A DNA stretch of 64,000 bases from Gymnopilus junonius (GCA_015501075.1 JADNYJ010000004.1:124001-188000), one strand, 5' to 3'; positions 1 to 12,432 are shown, counted from the stretch's first letter. Notes: a model not told the origin generated them from the letters alone. A program made the numbers and translations.

Positions 1-1320
1 GGGATGCTCTGAGCTTCTCTCAGAATCTTTCACATTCTCTGGTTTAACCCCAGAGCCTAGAGTGTTTTTCCTGATGAAATAAACCAGCATATGAGAATTT
101 TACATATGAACTTGGAGTGTTGCCTGACCAAGGGGGAGTGTTGGGATAATCAGGTGATCAGCCAACACACAATGTGCTTAATGGCACTTATTTATTCCTT
201 CATGTATTCAATATTCTTACTCATTGCCATGGTACTTTCTAGCACTTAGAAATTAGTGGAATTATCTAGTAAATAAGTACATAGGTATATAGACTGTCCA
301 GAGGACAGTCGAGTAATTTTACCAATTCATATCAATTAATTATGCTGCACTCAATATGAGATGACAGATGTTATGCTGTGCTATAAATTAGGAACCCTTG
401 CTATGGGCACAAAATCCAAGATTGCTGATGTGATAAAACCTACTATTTACAACTTCACCAACATCAGCTTAGAACATGTACCTTGTGATTTTCTCTGGTG
501 CACCAATAGTGATGCACCAAAATCAGAGGTAGTCATTAATGTGATTACAAGAATTGATGTGGGCTGGTGCAAAAATGTACAAAATGTGAGTGCTGTAAGA
601 ATGGTACCCATGACCACCTTACATCACAGTCACATTGGCTCTTTACAAGCTCATTCACTCCTTTACTTCATACCACTATGTGCCCAACTAAGTCCTCTGT
701 ACATTTGTTACCCATATAGAGTGAGGTCCAGTTCTTTTCTGTGTGACCTCAAGTCTCAGTGTTTTCTGTCCTGCCAGCAGGTTTCCAAGTGCATACTTCT
801 TCTTTAGGCTTCAGTGTCATTCAGTTTTCATAGATCAAGATGATAGAAAAAATGCTGTAAGGCAGCTAAGGCTAGTGCCCTAAGCATGTACCATTCTAAT
901 TTCTAGTATCCACCTATAAAGTCCAGACTCTGATTGTAGATTGTCATCTTGCTTTCTTTCTTTTCTCTCACTTACTCTCTCTATACACTTCATTACACTC
1001 ACTGCAATTGTTGTCATTTCTACTCTTGTGAATTTTCATTTGAGTATTTTTCCCACTATCATTCTGAAGACTTTGCTACAACAATTCCATTCATACACAA
1101 TATGGCAGTGAGTACTAATTTCCATTTCCACAAAGGCAAGCTTTCTATTCTCAGGCATTGAGATGGACAGGTCAGATGCACACAGTTTTATGTCTATGGG
1201 TATTTCAAGGGGAAATTGGCTCAAAGTATTTTTGAGAATGGATAGTAGTGTTGGAGGACTTGAGCTGGCAGTTTCTAGTAAGCACTCATCATTTTTGGCA
1301 TACATAGATACTCACCAACA
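1..1320 (+). mobile_element. 3' end of a Ty1/copia-type LTR retrotransposon (internal tail plus 3' LTR)
   Basis: A polypurine tract (A-AGGGGGAG, 130-138) is followed directly by TGTTGGGATAATC at 139. That is the classic junction of internal region and 3' LTR in fungal copia elements, whose LTRs open with TGTTG. Positions 1-138 are therefore the last internal bases, and the rest of the element lies left of the window. A TATA-like CCTATAAAG near 912 followed by pyrimidine-rich sequence fits a U3/R boundary. The right end is not certain: ACTCACCAACA ending at 1320 is the best inverted match to the LTR start, but composition only becomes host-like near 1500. The target-site duplication cannot be checked because the left end is missing. 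Short open frames inside (for example 361-807) show no recognisable domain. Confidence 0.6.
130..138 (+). other. Polypurine tract (plus-strand primer site) of the copia element
   Basis: A run of nine purines ends one base before the TG that opens the LTR. In LTR retrotransposons this RNase-H-resistant tract primes plus-strand DNA synthesis. Its position fixes the element's orientation as + and identifies the LTR as the 3' copy. Confidence 0.6.
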
Positions 1321-1514
1321 TCACCTTGCACTAAACTTGACTTTTGCCAAGACTAGGATTTTAGGGCCATGTTTGTGGCATGTGCAAAAAAGCCATCAAA
1401 TCCAGCATGAACAACTGTTGTTGCCAGAATTTGAGCTTCAAGCTACTCAAGTGAGTCGTGAGAAAGTTTTGTGGAGTGGGACCATTTAGTGTTCACACTG
1501 ACCTACGCTGTGGC

Positions 1515-4500
1515 ATGATGTCTACGCCATTCCAGTTCTCGCCCGGAATGCCCGCGCCACCGCATCCGACTCCTCTGTCCCTCTCAGCCGACTCGCTCTC
1601 AAAGCCAGGGACAGCCCGCCCACCCATCCAGAATCCCTATGACAAATTCACACAACCCGAGTTTGACGCGTGGATCGGCGATCTCACCCATTTACTGCGA
1701 CACGCGCTCGGCCAGGCCGACGAGCTCCCTCAGCCCAATGAGTCCTCCGAGACTCACCCTGCCCATGCGTTCTCCCGATACCGCTTCCTAGGCCCCGATG
1801 AGAGCGACGACGAGCCTGCGGAGGATTCATTTGCCGAGCTCAAGGCCCGTCGTAAGGGCAAGGCACGCGATCCGAGGGAGGGCCCTGGTCTAGGTAAAGG
1901 CGATCGCAGTCAGCCTATCGAGATCGTTTCTTCCGACGAAGAGGATGCCGAGGAGGTGGAACTCTCTATGCTATCTATTGCTCAAGGCGAAGAATCTGAG
2001 GAGGAGGAAGAGGAAGGGGACCTTGGCTATTCCGAGGACGAAGAAGAGGAAGAGTACTCCTGGGAAGGAGGTCAGGGCTCATCCCAAATTCTTCCTCCTC
2101 CTAGGAAAGCAAGGGGAGAACGCGAAGAGGAATATGAAGAGGAGTACGAGGAAGAAGGAGAGTATGAGGAGTATGAGCGAGGCAGCTATGGAGACTATAA
2201 AGGTGAAGAGGGAGAAAAAGATTATGATGAAGAGGAGGAAGAGGATCAAAGACGTGCCCCTCAGAACGCGTCGGATGAAGTCATAGAAATAGTTGATTCT
2301 GGAGACGAAGAGGAAGTTGTCACTCGGCCTCCGCCGCTTGACGCGGCGGAGGAAGATGAACTCGAAGAAGACTATGAAGAATATGATGAAGAGGATGACC
2401 AGGAGAATTACCCGGAGAACTTTAGAGTTGGAACGTCTCATCTCGCTCGTCCCGATCACGGCTTCATTCGGCGACCTCGTGAATATGCTGATGCGGAGGA
2501 AGAGGAAGGCGAAGAAGAAGAAGATTCTCTTCATGTGGATCATGAGGTCATCGAGGATGAAGATGAAATTGAGGAAATACAACCTGTGGATGCTGATACC
2601 TGTATGTCTGATATCTTGCCTTGCGCGTCCCAGATGGGCTGATATGTTTTCTTAGCATTCCCTCCCAAAGCTTCATTGTCTCCAACTGAATCAAAACGAC
2701 CCGTCGAACTACCCGACCCATGGTCAGGCCCTCGTACATATGCCGAAGATTTCTATTCCGGTGGCGACATCCGCGTGTCTCCAGACGTCGACGTTGACGC
2801 TAATCATATCGGGCCCATGGATTCTAAGCCTGCTGAGGCTGTACCAACTGTCCCGCATCGAGAAAAAGAAGAAGATGCTGATATTATTCAACCATTGGAC
2901 GAGGATACTTCTTTCCCCCCTCAACAGCAGGAAATTGAATCAGACGTCGACTTGCCAGATCCCTGGGAAGGGCCAAATACTTATGCTGAGGATTTCTATT
3001 CCGGGGGCGACCTCCGCCTCTCATCTGGCGGGCAGCCGAACGTTCATTACATGGGACCTACTGATGTCGATTTTGTGGAAGATGTCGATCCGGATGTTGT
3101 GCTTCAGATTGAAGCGGACGACTCTGATCAAGTGCAGCCCTTGAGTAAGGACACATGTACGTGATTATTATTATCCCTGATATTTAACATTATATCAACT
3201 CATCCTGTCTATTCGCTACTCACCATCCAGCTTTCCCACATCAAGAAGAGGCAGAAGAGGAAGAGGAAGAACGCGAACCTCCCATCGAGCTTCCCGATCC
3301 ATGGGTCGGACCGCAGACCTACGCTGAAGATTTCTACTCTGGCGGCGATGTCCGTCTTGTGCCAGGCCACCAATTGACCCTGCCCTTCTCGTAGGCACTG
3401 CGGACGTTGATGATTCGATTGACAATTTCTTGACTCCTGGAGTGATCACTCCGAGTTTGAGTGAGGACCGGACGTCGGCAGGTCGGGATGAACCTGAGGA
3501 TGAGCTTGAGGATGAAAAAAGAGAAGAACAACAGGAACATCAGGAGGAGGAGAAGAGACTGTCCATTCAACCGCCGAGCGGCCCCAGCACTCCTGTCTCG
3601 TTTTCACGACGAAGCGTACCTATTCCTGTGGACGCAGAAATTATCAACGTGGATGATTCTGAAGAAGAGGAGGACGAAGAGGGGGAGTACCAGGACGAGA
3701 AAGATGCGGCGAGCAGTGATATTGAAGATGACGAAGAATTAGATTTCGTGTATCCAGAGTTTGATGAACTTCCTCAAGAGGACGTTCATGAGAAGATCGG
3801 CCGTGAGGTTGAAGAAGAGGTCGATGAACTTGTGGATGAGGATAAGGATGAGGATATCGTTCTCCCTCCGACTACCGCTGTCGACGCGGAACTGACCAGT
3901 AGCGCCGTGCCCGAACATCCAATCGAAAGCCCTGAAGACGTCGAGGCGAAAGACTTCACAGCCATTAATGAAGGTCGCGGGTCACCCGCGGTACCTGAAG
4001 CCCAGGCCCATGTCATAGCAGACGAACAAGAGCAGGACGGTTAGCTTGCTTTTACTATTCCTTATTCCATTCTTTCTCATCAAGTTGACTTTCTATTGAC
4101 AGTTCTTCCAGAAGATCATCAGGCAGCAGCTCCCACCCCTTCATCACCTGCACTCATATCTGAATCCCGTCTATCAGAGGTCCCGGAGTTCTGGATGTCA
4201 GCTGATTGGGCTGCTGAGATTGAGATTGAGATCATTGAAGTTGAAGAAGGCGCTGTTGATCAGCTCCGAGTCGAGTATGGCGAGACACGATATCTCTTCC
4301 CCAGTGAGGTGGTCGAGCCTGAGACTGCTTCCGAGTACACCGTGGACGAGGAGGTGGACTTTGAGGAAGTAATTCTTAGTGCTGAGGTTGAGGATGAGGT
4401 TGATATGTATATTCCTGTATCTGCTGCTTCCATCCCCCCAAAAGAGCCAGAGGCCGAGGCCGAGCCTGAACCGGATGTCATTCCAGAACAGGAGACTGCC

Positions 4501-7500
4501 GCTCTTACTTCTGCTCCCGCCGCTGACGTCGAGGAAGAAATCAGAGATGAGAGGGTCATTGTGGATGAGGATGAGGACGATTTTGATGATATGTACATGG
4601 ACGAAGAACTGGTGGTGGAAAGACCTGCGGGAGAGGGTGTAACCACCGTTGCAGAGGAGCCGATTGAGGAACGGGAGCACAAGCAACAACTGGAAGTCGA
4701 GGAAGTACCGCAAGAAATTGTCGTTGATGTTGAGGTGCATGAGACGGGTGCTGGTATGTTTTATATATCATGTTGCACACTGAAGTAGCTCACACGTTTT
4801 TCGCAAGTCCCAGCAGTCGATCCGTTACAACTGCAAGTGGAGGAGACCGTTCCTGAACATGCAGTTCCTGAGGCTGAAGCCGAGGTAGTTGATGACGTGC
4901 TCAAAGTTGAGATCCAGGACGTTCAGACGGATTCTCAGCCTGAACAAGAAGAAGGGCGACAAGATGCGTCAGTTCAAGCTCCTGGTACTTCTACGTCTGC
5001 AGCTGGTCCTGCTGCTCAGCATCATGGTCAACTGCCTACACCTCCATCTGAGGGGTCTCGTTATGTCCCTCTCCCGCCTGTGGGGGACGACGAAGGAGGA
5101 GAAGAAGGAGAGGCGACTCAATTGCTTTCTGAAGAACACAAGTACCATCATGTCGAGATGGAAGAAATCCAAGACGAGGATGCAGATATCCCAAAGCCCA
5201 TCTTAACGGACACGATTGAAGACGAGATGACCGTTGACGTCTCTAGCCATGAAGAAATTGAGTACAGCGTGGAAGAAGTCGACGAAGGATGCACGGATGA
5301 CGATGCGGATGGCGAATATGAAGAGGATCAAATCCATGACATATCGCTGGTTTCGGTGGCCAGTACTTCGGATTTGGTACAGCGATGGGATGAGGAAAAG
5401 GATGGGCGTCCTGCCTTCGAGGAGCCGGTGACTGAGGACAGATGGACCGAGGTTCGTTCTGATTTAAATCCTCTAGAATGTACCGCTGAACTTGATTGAT
5501 TTACTATAGGAACCCCCTGAACGTGAGATGAGCCTGGGTGTGGTCAGCATCACCTCGGAAGCTGCTGCAGCGTTCCATCAAACTCGATTTGCGGAAAATA
5601 TCCAAGTTGGATATGACACTTCATTTGCGGAAACTGCATTCGAGTTCTTACAAGAAGAGGAGAAGGAATTTCCTTCTGTCGGGCCTGAGGTTGTCCGATC
5701 ACAGGTATCAATACCTGAAATACACCTTACGAGTACAGCAGACGTGCTTCCGCCACAGGACGGAGCCATGCTCGAGGAACAATTCCATGACGTTATCGCT
5801 ATGCCTGAAGCAGACGAAAAACCTGCGACCGACGTAACCCCATTGGAGGACGACCGAACCAGTGAGGAAGAAGCTGCGGACGAGGGGCTCGACTATATCG
5901 AAACTGATAAAACGACGGAAATCGATTTACCCCCAGTCGAAATCGAGGAAACGGAGGAAGTATCTCTCGCAGACCGACCACCCACCCGGTCACCTAAACC
6001 CGATCAAGTCGAAGCGATCGCAACACCAGCAGTCCCAGAGCTAGAAACTGCGGAGCCCATAGTTGAGGAAGCTGCACCCCCGCTTGACACCGATGCCCTC
6101 GCGGACACTACCGAGGAAATTGTGATATCTGTGCCTACTATTGATTCTGACTTTGGGTGGGCTGAGATCCCCGAAGAGCTGCCTATGCCTGTCATAGCCG
6201 ATCCAAATGTTCCTGATCCTGCTGACGATATTGTTGAAGGCCCTTCTCCGACGCCTGTACCTGTTCCCAGTGACGAACTAGCGAAAACCGTACAAAGTCC
6301 TCCTACGATACCAGAGATCACCAAAGAAACGGCACCTACTTCTTCAACTGTTGACATTCCATCGTCAGATACAGTTACGCCACCCAGTGAGGCCGGCCCA
6401 AGTGTTGCGGCAGCTATCGTTTCTCAGGCTCTGCAACAGCAAGATGGTCTGTTCACCCCTGCAGAACCAGCTGACGGTATACGCTCTGGCGAACCACCGC
6501 AGGGTAAGCATAGTCGCATTCTGACCGATTTGGCTCAGGCATTTTTCTGGCCAGGCTCACCGCCGGCGTATGTTGTTTATCCAGCTTTTGGTAATCCTTC
6601 AGGAACTTCCACTCCGAATAAGGCGCAAACGCCTACGCAGCTATTCTTACCAGACGTGCCGTCTGCTTTGAGAAAGGTCGATGAGCCACCGCTCCTTCCA
6701 GAATTCAACAGTGGTGCTGAGAAAGATGTTTTTGGCAATGTGCAGAGCGCCGGAGGTTCGAATGGTTCTGCAACAAATAATGCGAATATTCTCTCTTCTC
6801 CTACCTCGACATCTGGAGCGCCTTCTTCGCTAATGACTGCGCCTTTGACACGGAGACCGACGGATCCCCATATCTTGTCGTCTGATCCTTATCCGTATTG
6901 TCTCTCTACACCTGGTGCATCTGTTTACTTCGGCTCTGAAAAAGGGGATGGAACCGACGACGGGACTAGCCCAGAAAAAGCGTCAGTCTTTCTATCTATC
7001 TGCATTCTGAGGACCAATTTTTCATCGCCTATCTAGATCTGCGAAAAAACCTTCTCAAGGTGGATCTTCCAATCAATCTTCCAAGCGGAAACGCGAAGCA
7101 TCGTCACAGAAAGGGAAAGGTAGAAAAGGTTCCAAGGCGGAGCGCAGGAAGTCTCAAGCATCAAAAGATATTGAATCTGAGCCATTGGGTGATGGAACTA
7201 TTGTCGTCAAATCAAGGCCCAAGGAAAAGGAGAAGGCTGTTGCATCTTATAAACGTTTCCCCTCAGAATTATCTCAAGTTAGTCACTCTAGCGCTGGTGT
7301 TAACTTGGCGCGTCAGGTGCTGAAGCCGGCTTCACGCGCTTCCTCTGTCGCTTCCTCTGCTCCTAGTGTCGGCACTCAACCTTCCCCCACGGTAAATAAG
7401 CCTCATATTCCTCGTCCACCACCACCTCCACCTCCTCAAACGACGCTCCTCCATGCCCATGGGGCGAAGCGGAAAGCTCTGGCTCAGACAATGAGCCAGC

Positions 7501-8672
7501 CATCACTGAAAGCCCAGATCAAGAAGGCGCATTTAACCCGTACCCCAACCGCATCTCGAAATATTCACCCACCGCCGAGTACCCCAACACACGTTACCGC
7601 ACCTTTTGCTGCATCTCCCACCATTGTTCCTCCCCCCTCTGTCACTCCTTCCACTACGCCCTCTTCCACAGCCCCCGCACCTTTAGTCTCCACTAGGACC
7701 GCTGCTCTCACTGAGCGGGTAGATTTGTCAATACCTGCAGAAAAGGTCACGCCCTCTCCAGCTCGTCAAATGTCTCTGCATGGCCTCCCAAGCTCCACTG
7801 TTAACCGGTCGACCCGATCCCACTGTCGATACCACAGGATTAGTCTGCCTAAAGAGGAAGGCGGTCCTCGTGTCTGCTTCCTTGTACCTGGATGCTCCCT
7901 GAATGACAAAGAGCTCATGGAAGAGGAAGAGATTGAGGACCATGGCGATGCAACACAGGAAGATAGTCAAAGAATGATCAGTGACGTTGAGTCTCTAGGC
8001 TTCAGTTTGGAACTCATTGGAATTATGAGGCAACTCGTAGGCCTAGACATTCTTCGCGAACAAGAGGTATTCTACTTGCCTCAGCCCGGGGAAGAGATCA
8101 GTGTGCCTCGCAGACATTTCCCTCGACAGTCTACGTCAACACGTGGGGTGAAAGATTCGTCTAGTTATGCGGGATCTCCGGATTATTCGGGATCTATGCG
8201 CTCCCCGGTCTCGAACCGACCCCCAGATTCGACTTCAACATCGTTCTCAAATATACGCAGACGCATCGACTCTGAAAAGGAATCAACCATGGCGTCAACG
8301 GACTCGGAGAGTGAGGCGACCGACGAAGAGGAACCTGCTTCTAAGAAAGTTAGACCATCGCCCCCGAACGATCAAGGTGTTATGGGCCCTCCTTCCACCC
8401 AGCCAGCGGACAAGAAAAAGCATAAAGGCAAACGCGGGAAGAAGGTTGATTCGAGCTATAAGCCAGGGGAGGAAGAACTCGAAGAGGCGTCAGGCAATGA
8501 ACAATCGTCATCTCGCAAGCGCCGGAAGCCTGCTATTTCACGGGGTTTGAAAAGGGCAAGGACGAGTGAGATCGCATTGGCAGCAGAGGAAGAACGAGAG
8601 CCAAAAAAATTGAAATCCCATCCAACTACCCCCAATCATGAGACACACGAGCGGCAAGCTACAATAACATGA
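1515..8672 (+). CDS. Very large acidic, internally repetitive protein of unknown function
   Basis: I do not recognise this family. My model joins 1515-2601, 2671-3156, 3231-3353, 3395-4039, 4103-4753, 4808-5451, 5510-6981 and 7037-8672, in frame, giving about 2,247 residues from tandem ATGs (1515/1518; N-terminus MMSTPFQFSPG). The first half is extremely Glu/Asp-rich. Three copies of a module with core LPDPW-GP-TYAEDFYSGGD start near 2703, 2946 and 3283. The middle is Pro/Ser/Thr-rich. The end has basic nuclear-localisation-like runs (KRKR, RKRRKP) and one compact, probably folded segment near 7830-8090 with HCRYHRISLPKEEGGPR and VPGCSL motifs. A nuclear scaffold or chromatin role is inference only. 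The third junction (3354-3394) needs a 41-nt intron; otherwise there is a frameshift. The copia LTR ends only about 200 bp upstream. Confidence 0.7.
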
Positions 8673-8786
8673 TATATTTATCTCTTTTATGTATGATAGA
8701 TCATCCTTTTACATTAATCTTCGCTCGATAATAATTTCAGTACCTCCAGGAAAGATCAAGGGCATGGAAGAAAAGATTAAATCAAG

Positions 8787-10487
8787 CTATTTTCTAACTG
8801 ACTTCTTCTTTTTTGGCTGTTCTTCCTCGTCATCGTCTTCATCTGCTTGAGTATGTTTGGTACCTGTGGTCTTACTGGTTGATGTTTTGTCTTCTGAGGC
8901 CTCATCATCCGAAGCGAAAAAGTCGTCTTGAGCTTTCTTCTTCAATTTGGGTTTCGGTTTTGATTTGGCCTTGGTGGCAGCTGGTGCGACGTCTGCGTTC
9001 TCACCTTCCACTGTTTTTGTGGCCGCAGGTTCCGTAGCCTTTGCGTCAACCTGCGCTGTTTTGTTCGACGTTAGCTCAGCGAAAAATGCGTCTTTCAGTT
9101 CCTATGGAGATGTTAAGATATATTCTGTAGTGATTGAGAAACAAATGGTCTGAATTTACTTTGGACTCTTTATCTGGCAAAATTGCTGCATTTTTCCAGA
9201 CCTAAAACATAAGTGATCAACGACAGACACTAGCAGGTTTAGGCTCTACTCACTGTGGATGGAATGCCGCTAGAATGTTTACTGTCTAATCCTGGGAGGC
9301 AAATTTAGTATATGGCTCGAAATGCAGAAAATATATTCAGAGAATATACCAATCACTGTATACAGATCCGACTTGACTCCGCTGAGTGTGGCTCCATGGT
9401 TACGCAGCAACACTTTCATGACCTTTGTTACTGAGTAAGATGGCAGGTACAACGGGAAGAATTACCGCTTTACTTGCCTCAGTCACATTAGCCTTGTCGT
9501 AAACGTCAGGAATATAAACACATATCAAATGTTGGGCGTTCGGATTTTCGTCTGTTGACGTTGACACCTTGGCTAAATAGGCAGATGTCTTGTGAAGAGG
9601 TCCAGATACAAGTGAAGCTGTGCATACCAGTCAGCACAATTCCTTGGAAGGTCGACGAAAAACGCACTGGCTAGACTGGTCCAAATTTGGTCCACTTTCT
9701 CAGGAGATGCAAAAATGAGCCTTTTGAGTACGAACAAACGAAGTAAGCGCCGTCGCAACATGAACAGATCAATTATTACCATTTTCCACCAACATAACCG
9801 TGCTTGACCGAAATTTCTTTGAGCTTCTCTGTTGCCTCGTTCTGAACCTGGAGATAACGTTAGTGAGCTGAAAACACGAAAAGGACACTCGCTTACCTGC
9901 TCGCGCAATTCTTTCTTACTTTTAGCACCCGTTTTTTTGTTTGAACGAATTGGGATTGAGTCATCATTCTGCGAGCTCGTTACAGAATAAACCCATGGGA
10001 ATAGAAGGCAGAATTACCTTGATGCTTTCTACTTTCTCCGTCACTTCCTCGACTGCGGTACTTCATCATGAATTTGAATGCAAATCGGGAGTATCATTGA
10101 ACGCCTCACGCAGTTTGCTCGCCTCTTTAATCGCTTCTTCATTCTTGCCAGTATCTTCCCTGGCCGGCTCTGATCCTTTGACCCAAATCCACTGAGAAGG
10201 AAAAATCTAGGCTTGTGAACGAACTAAAGTTTTCCGGCGCGCAGTGCTCACAGGTTTTGTTCCATCGTTTTGGACCATGGATGGCTTGAACTGCAAGGTT
10301 ACCAGACACGTCAGCTTTGAGCGGTCGCAATGGTCCACTCTTTGATAAAACGGGCGCTCCAGACGCCACTGTCGCATTTCCGAATCCAGCTTACCTTGGG
10401 TAGAAAATCCTGCAAAGGAATCTCTGAGTTTGCCGACCAGGAATACTTGTAAGATTGAGGGAGAGTATCATCATCATTCAATGACAT
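8787..10487 (-). CDS. DUF1917 / Bles03-like protein (eIF4E-like fold)
   Basis: Multi-exon minus-strand gene starting MSLNDDDTLPQ (ATG at 10487) and ending KKKKSVRK. Splicing restores KPWIWVKG near the N-terminus and GGKWLIFASPEKVDQIW in the middle. The spaced Trp residues and the GKW-hydrophobic-F motif are features I associate with the DUF1917/Bles03 family (human C11orf68), whose structure resembles the cap-binding protein eIF4E. The final exon adds a long Lys/Asp/Glu-rich, Ser-rich tail (SDDEASED, DEDDDEEEQ, KKKK) that looks disordered and possibly nuclear or nucleolar. About eight short introns are needed, all GT-AG. RNA or cap binding has not been shown by anything visible here. It is convergent with the acidic-protein gene, 114 bp away. 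Confidence 0.6.
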
Positions 10488-10609
10488 GATTCTAATGAGT
10501 CAGAGACGGAAGAGTTTTGGTGAAAGGTACGCAGTACGTGTTGTTTTGGAATGTTGTCGTGTTAACTTTAATGCTCCTTAAGGATGTGTCTTACACGGCA
10601 ATCAAGTTC

Positions 10610-10619
10610 GTGACGTCAC
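10610..10619. promoter_or_regulatory. CRE/ATF-type palindrome upstream of the DUF1917 gene
   Basis: GTGACGTCAC is a perfect 10-bp palindrome containing TGACGTCA, the classical site of CREB/ATF-type bZIP factors. It lies about 123 bp upstream of the minus-strand start at 10487, a sensible promoter distance. Its function is inferred from the motif alone. Confidence 0.35.
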
Positions 10620-11556
10620 GCGCCGACCGCGTTTGATTACCAGTCATATGATCTTCTACAGCCGACTTACGGTAGTAGACCGTTGAACGCCTCCCGCCCA
10701 GCCCATTCATTACCTTTCATTACCCTAGCCTATTAGATACGGCGTTCAGCGGAACTTAGAATGATGAAAGAACAATTGTAGTGTTCTTTTTTAAGATAGC
10801 AAACCTCCTTCAACCTAGAGCGGCCTACTGCCGACCTCCATTTCGAACAATCCCAATCAGAAAATCAAATGGCCACCTGCAACGAACAGATAGGCGGGAA
10901 GGGATCCTGTTCTAACTGCTGTGAATACTTGATTTGACGCCCATCCAACCTTTAGTAATGAAGCCCAACAACTAAAGAGACGCGCGAAGTCCGCCACTGC
11001 ATGCGGCATAGCCTGCAAATCCTGAATGGATTCTGGGTACAACACGATCCTTGGGCCTCGATAAATATGCAACGTAGAATCTTGGATCCCCTTTCCGAGT
11101 TACGTATTTTGATGATTATCTTGTATCCTTGTAATCACCCAGATAAATCCTTTTCTGGTGAACGCATAGTGATATGTACTTTCTGTCGAAAGTCGCCGGA
11201 TCCCAATCTCGCCTACGTCTATCTCCTGGAAGTCAACACCTATGGCAAAAGTGCAAAATAATTTTTTATCCAAATAGGTAAATGGTTGCACCATCTTGAG
11301 GGAATGGATTCCGTAGGTATGCATTATGATTTAACGAATCAAAGATATAGCCGTCAAACGTCTGGATGTCAAAGCGACATGATCCAGGATAGTGAACAAA
11401 AATGTGCCAATACGGCGATATCTGTTCAATATACATGATCATGAGCATTCCGAGGAAAACCAGGAACAAAGATTGCAAAACATTTACCGACCTACTATAA
11501 ATATATTGCGAGGTATGTTATACAAGTACGAAGGGAGGAAATGAATCGAATGGAGT
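10620..11556. other. Intergenic stretch, no confident gene
   Basis: About 0.94 kb between the DUF1917 promoter and the 3' end of FCF1. Several short frames on both strands (for example 11001-11261 + and 11266-11478 -) have no recognisable motif and do not splice into a convincing model. The minus-strand frame contains one possible membrane segment near 11440-11470 and could be a gene remnant. Confidence 0.4.
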
Positions 11557-12432
11557 TTAGCTTGGAGCGCCTTGGTCTGGTAACCGCTCAATAGCATACC
11601 GTCTCTTTACAATATACATGAGCGGTACACCAGGAACCTGTCGAATCCGACGGCGCAACTCTCTATCACACGTCGCGACAATGTAACATTTGTGCGCTGT
11701 CACTCGTTGAACAAGACAATCGTCCGCGTACGTTCCTGTATGTGAGCAACGAAGACGTTCAAATCGTGGATCGCGAGCCACTCTTCATAAATCCAATTAA
11801 AACTTGGCCAGTGATGGTGAAACAAGAATAGGTTTAACTCACCGAAGGGCTACACGGTACCGATGTCCCAATTTTTCCAACTCTGCCATCACGCAATCAG
11901 TCACACAGGGTATACCTAGAGAGGCAGTTATGTTAGGAGAAGTTAACTAGCTGTTGCCAGCAGAAAGTGACTCACACTTCGCATACAAACAGTCCATCAT
12001 GCCACTGATCAGCTCTAACTTGTTCTGGAGACTGAAGTTTATAAAATTGGTATCAATGAGGACGCGATAAGGCGGCACAAGGGCGGTGTTGTGTTGTAAG
12101 AAAAGTGAAGAAGCGACCTGGGGTCTATACGGAAGTCAGCCGCTAGAATGGGGTAGTATCACAAGATTACGCGCACACTCTACGAACAGCCTTCGCTTTC
12201 TCTTCTTCTTCCTTCTTCTTTTGTTTCAGCTGATTTTCTTTTCTGTGGGAAAAGCAAGCACTGTCTTTAGAGATCTGTCGAAATATGACTGGATAAATCC
12301 TCCTCACAGTCGGATGTCATTAGGATTCAGCATCCGTTTGACTGTTGCAAACTTTCTCGTTTTTTTGGCCTTTCCCTGTTACACATTCTTTTAGGAGTGT
12401 TCTTGGATGAAAAGAGATGAAATTCTAACCAT
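11557..12432 (-). CDS. FCF1: FCF1/Utp24-like PIN-domain nuclease of 18S rRNA processing
   Basis: Spliced protein of about 200 residues matching Fcf1: an N-terminal [20 protein letters not shown] block, a Lys/Glu-rich stretch, then [15 protein letters not shown] and [20 protein letters not shown], and finally [19 protein letters not shown] and [15 protein letters not shown]. These hold the acidic residues of the PIN nuclease site (LIDTN, TDC, YADD, CDRE). Fcf1/Utp24 acts in the nucleolar small-subunit processome, cleaving pre-rRNA at the early sites A1 and A2. Five GT-AG introns are needed. The first leaves the start codon (12430-12432) as the only coding triplet of exon 1. Length and motif order look complete. 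Confidence 0.93.

Noticed and set aside
361..807. 148-codon open frame inside the LTR region
   Set aside because: It lies within the copia LTR, has no recognisable motif and no coding-like neighbours; chance frame.
2079..2582. Long minus-strand frame rich in Phe/Ile/Leu, looking like a membrane protein
   Set aside because: It is the antisense of the Glu-rich GAA/GAG repeats of the acidic protein, which mechanically gives TTC/CTC codons.
4260..4682. Ser-rich minus-strand frame
   Set aside because: Antisense shadow of acidic codons in the giant gene.
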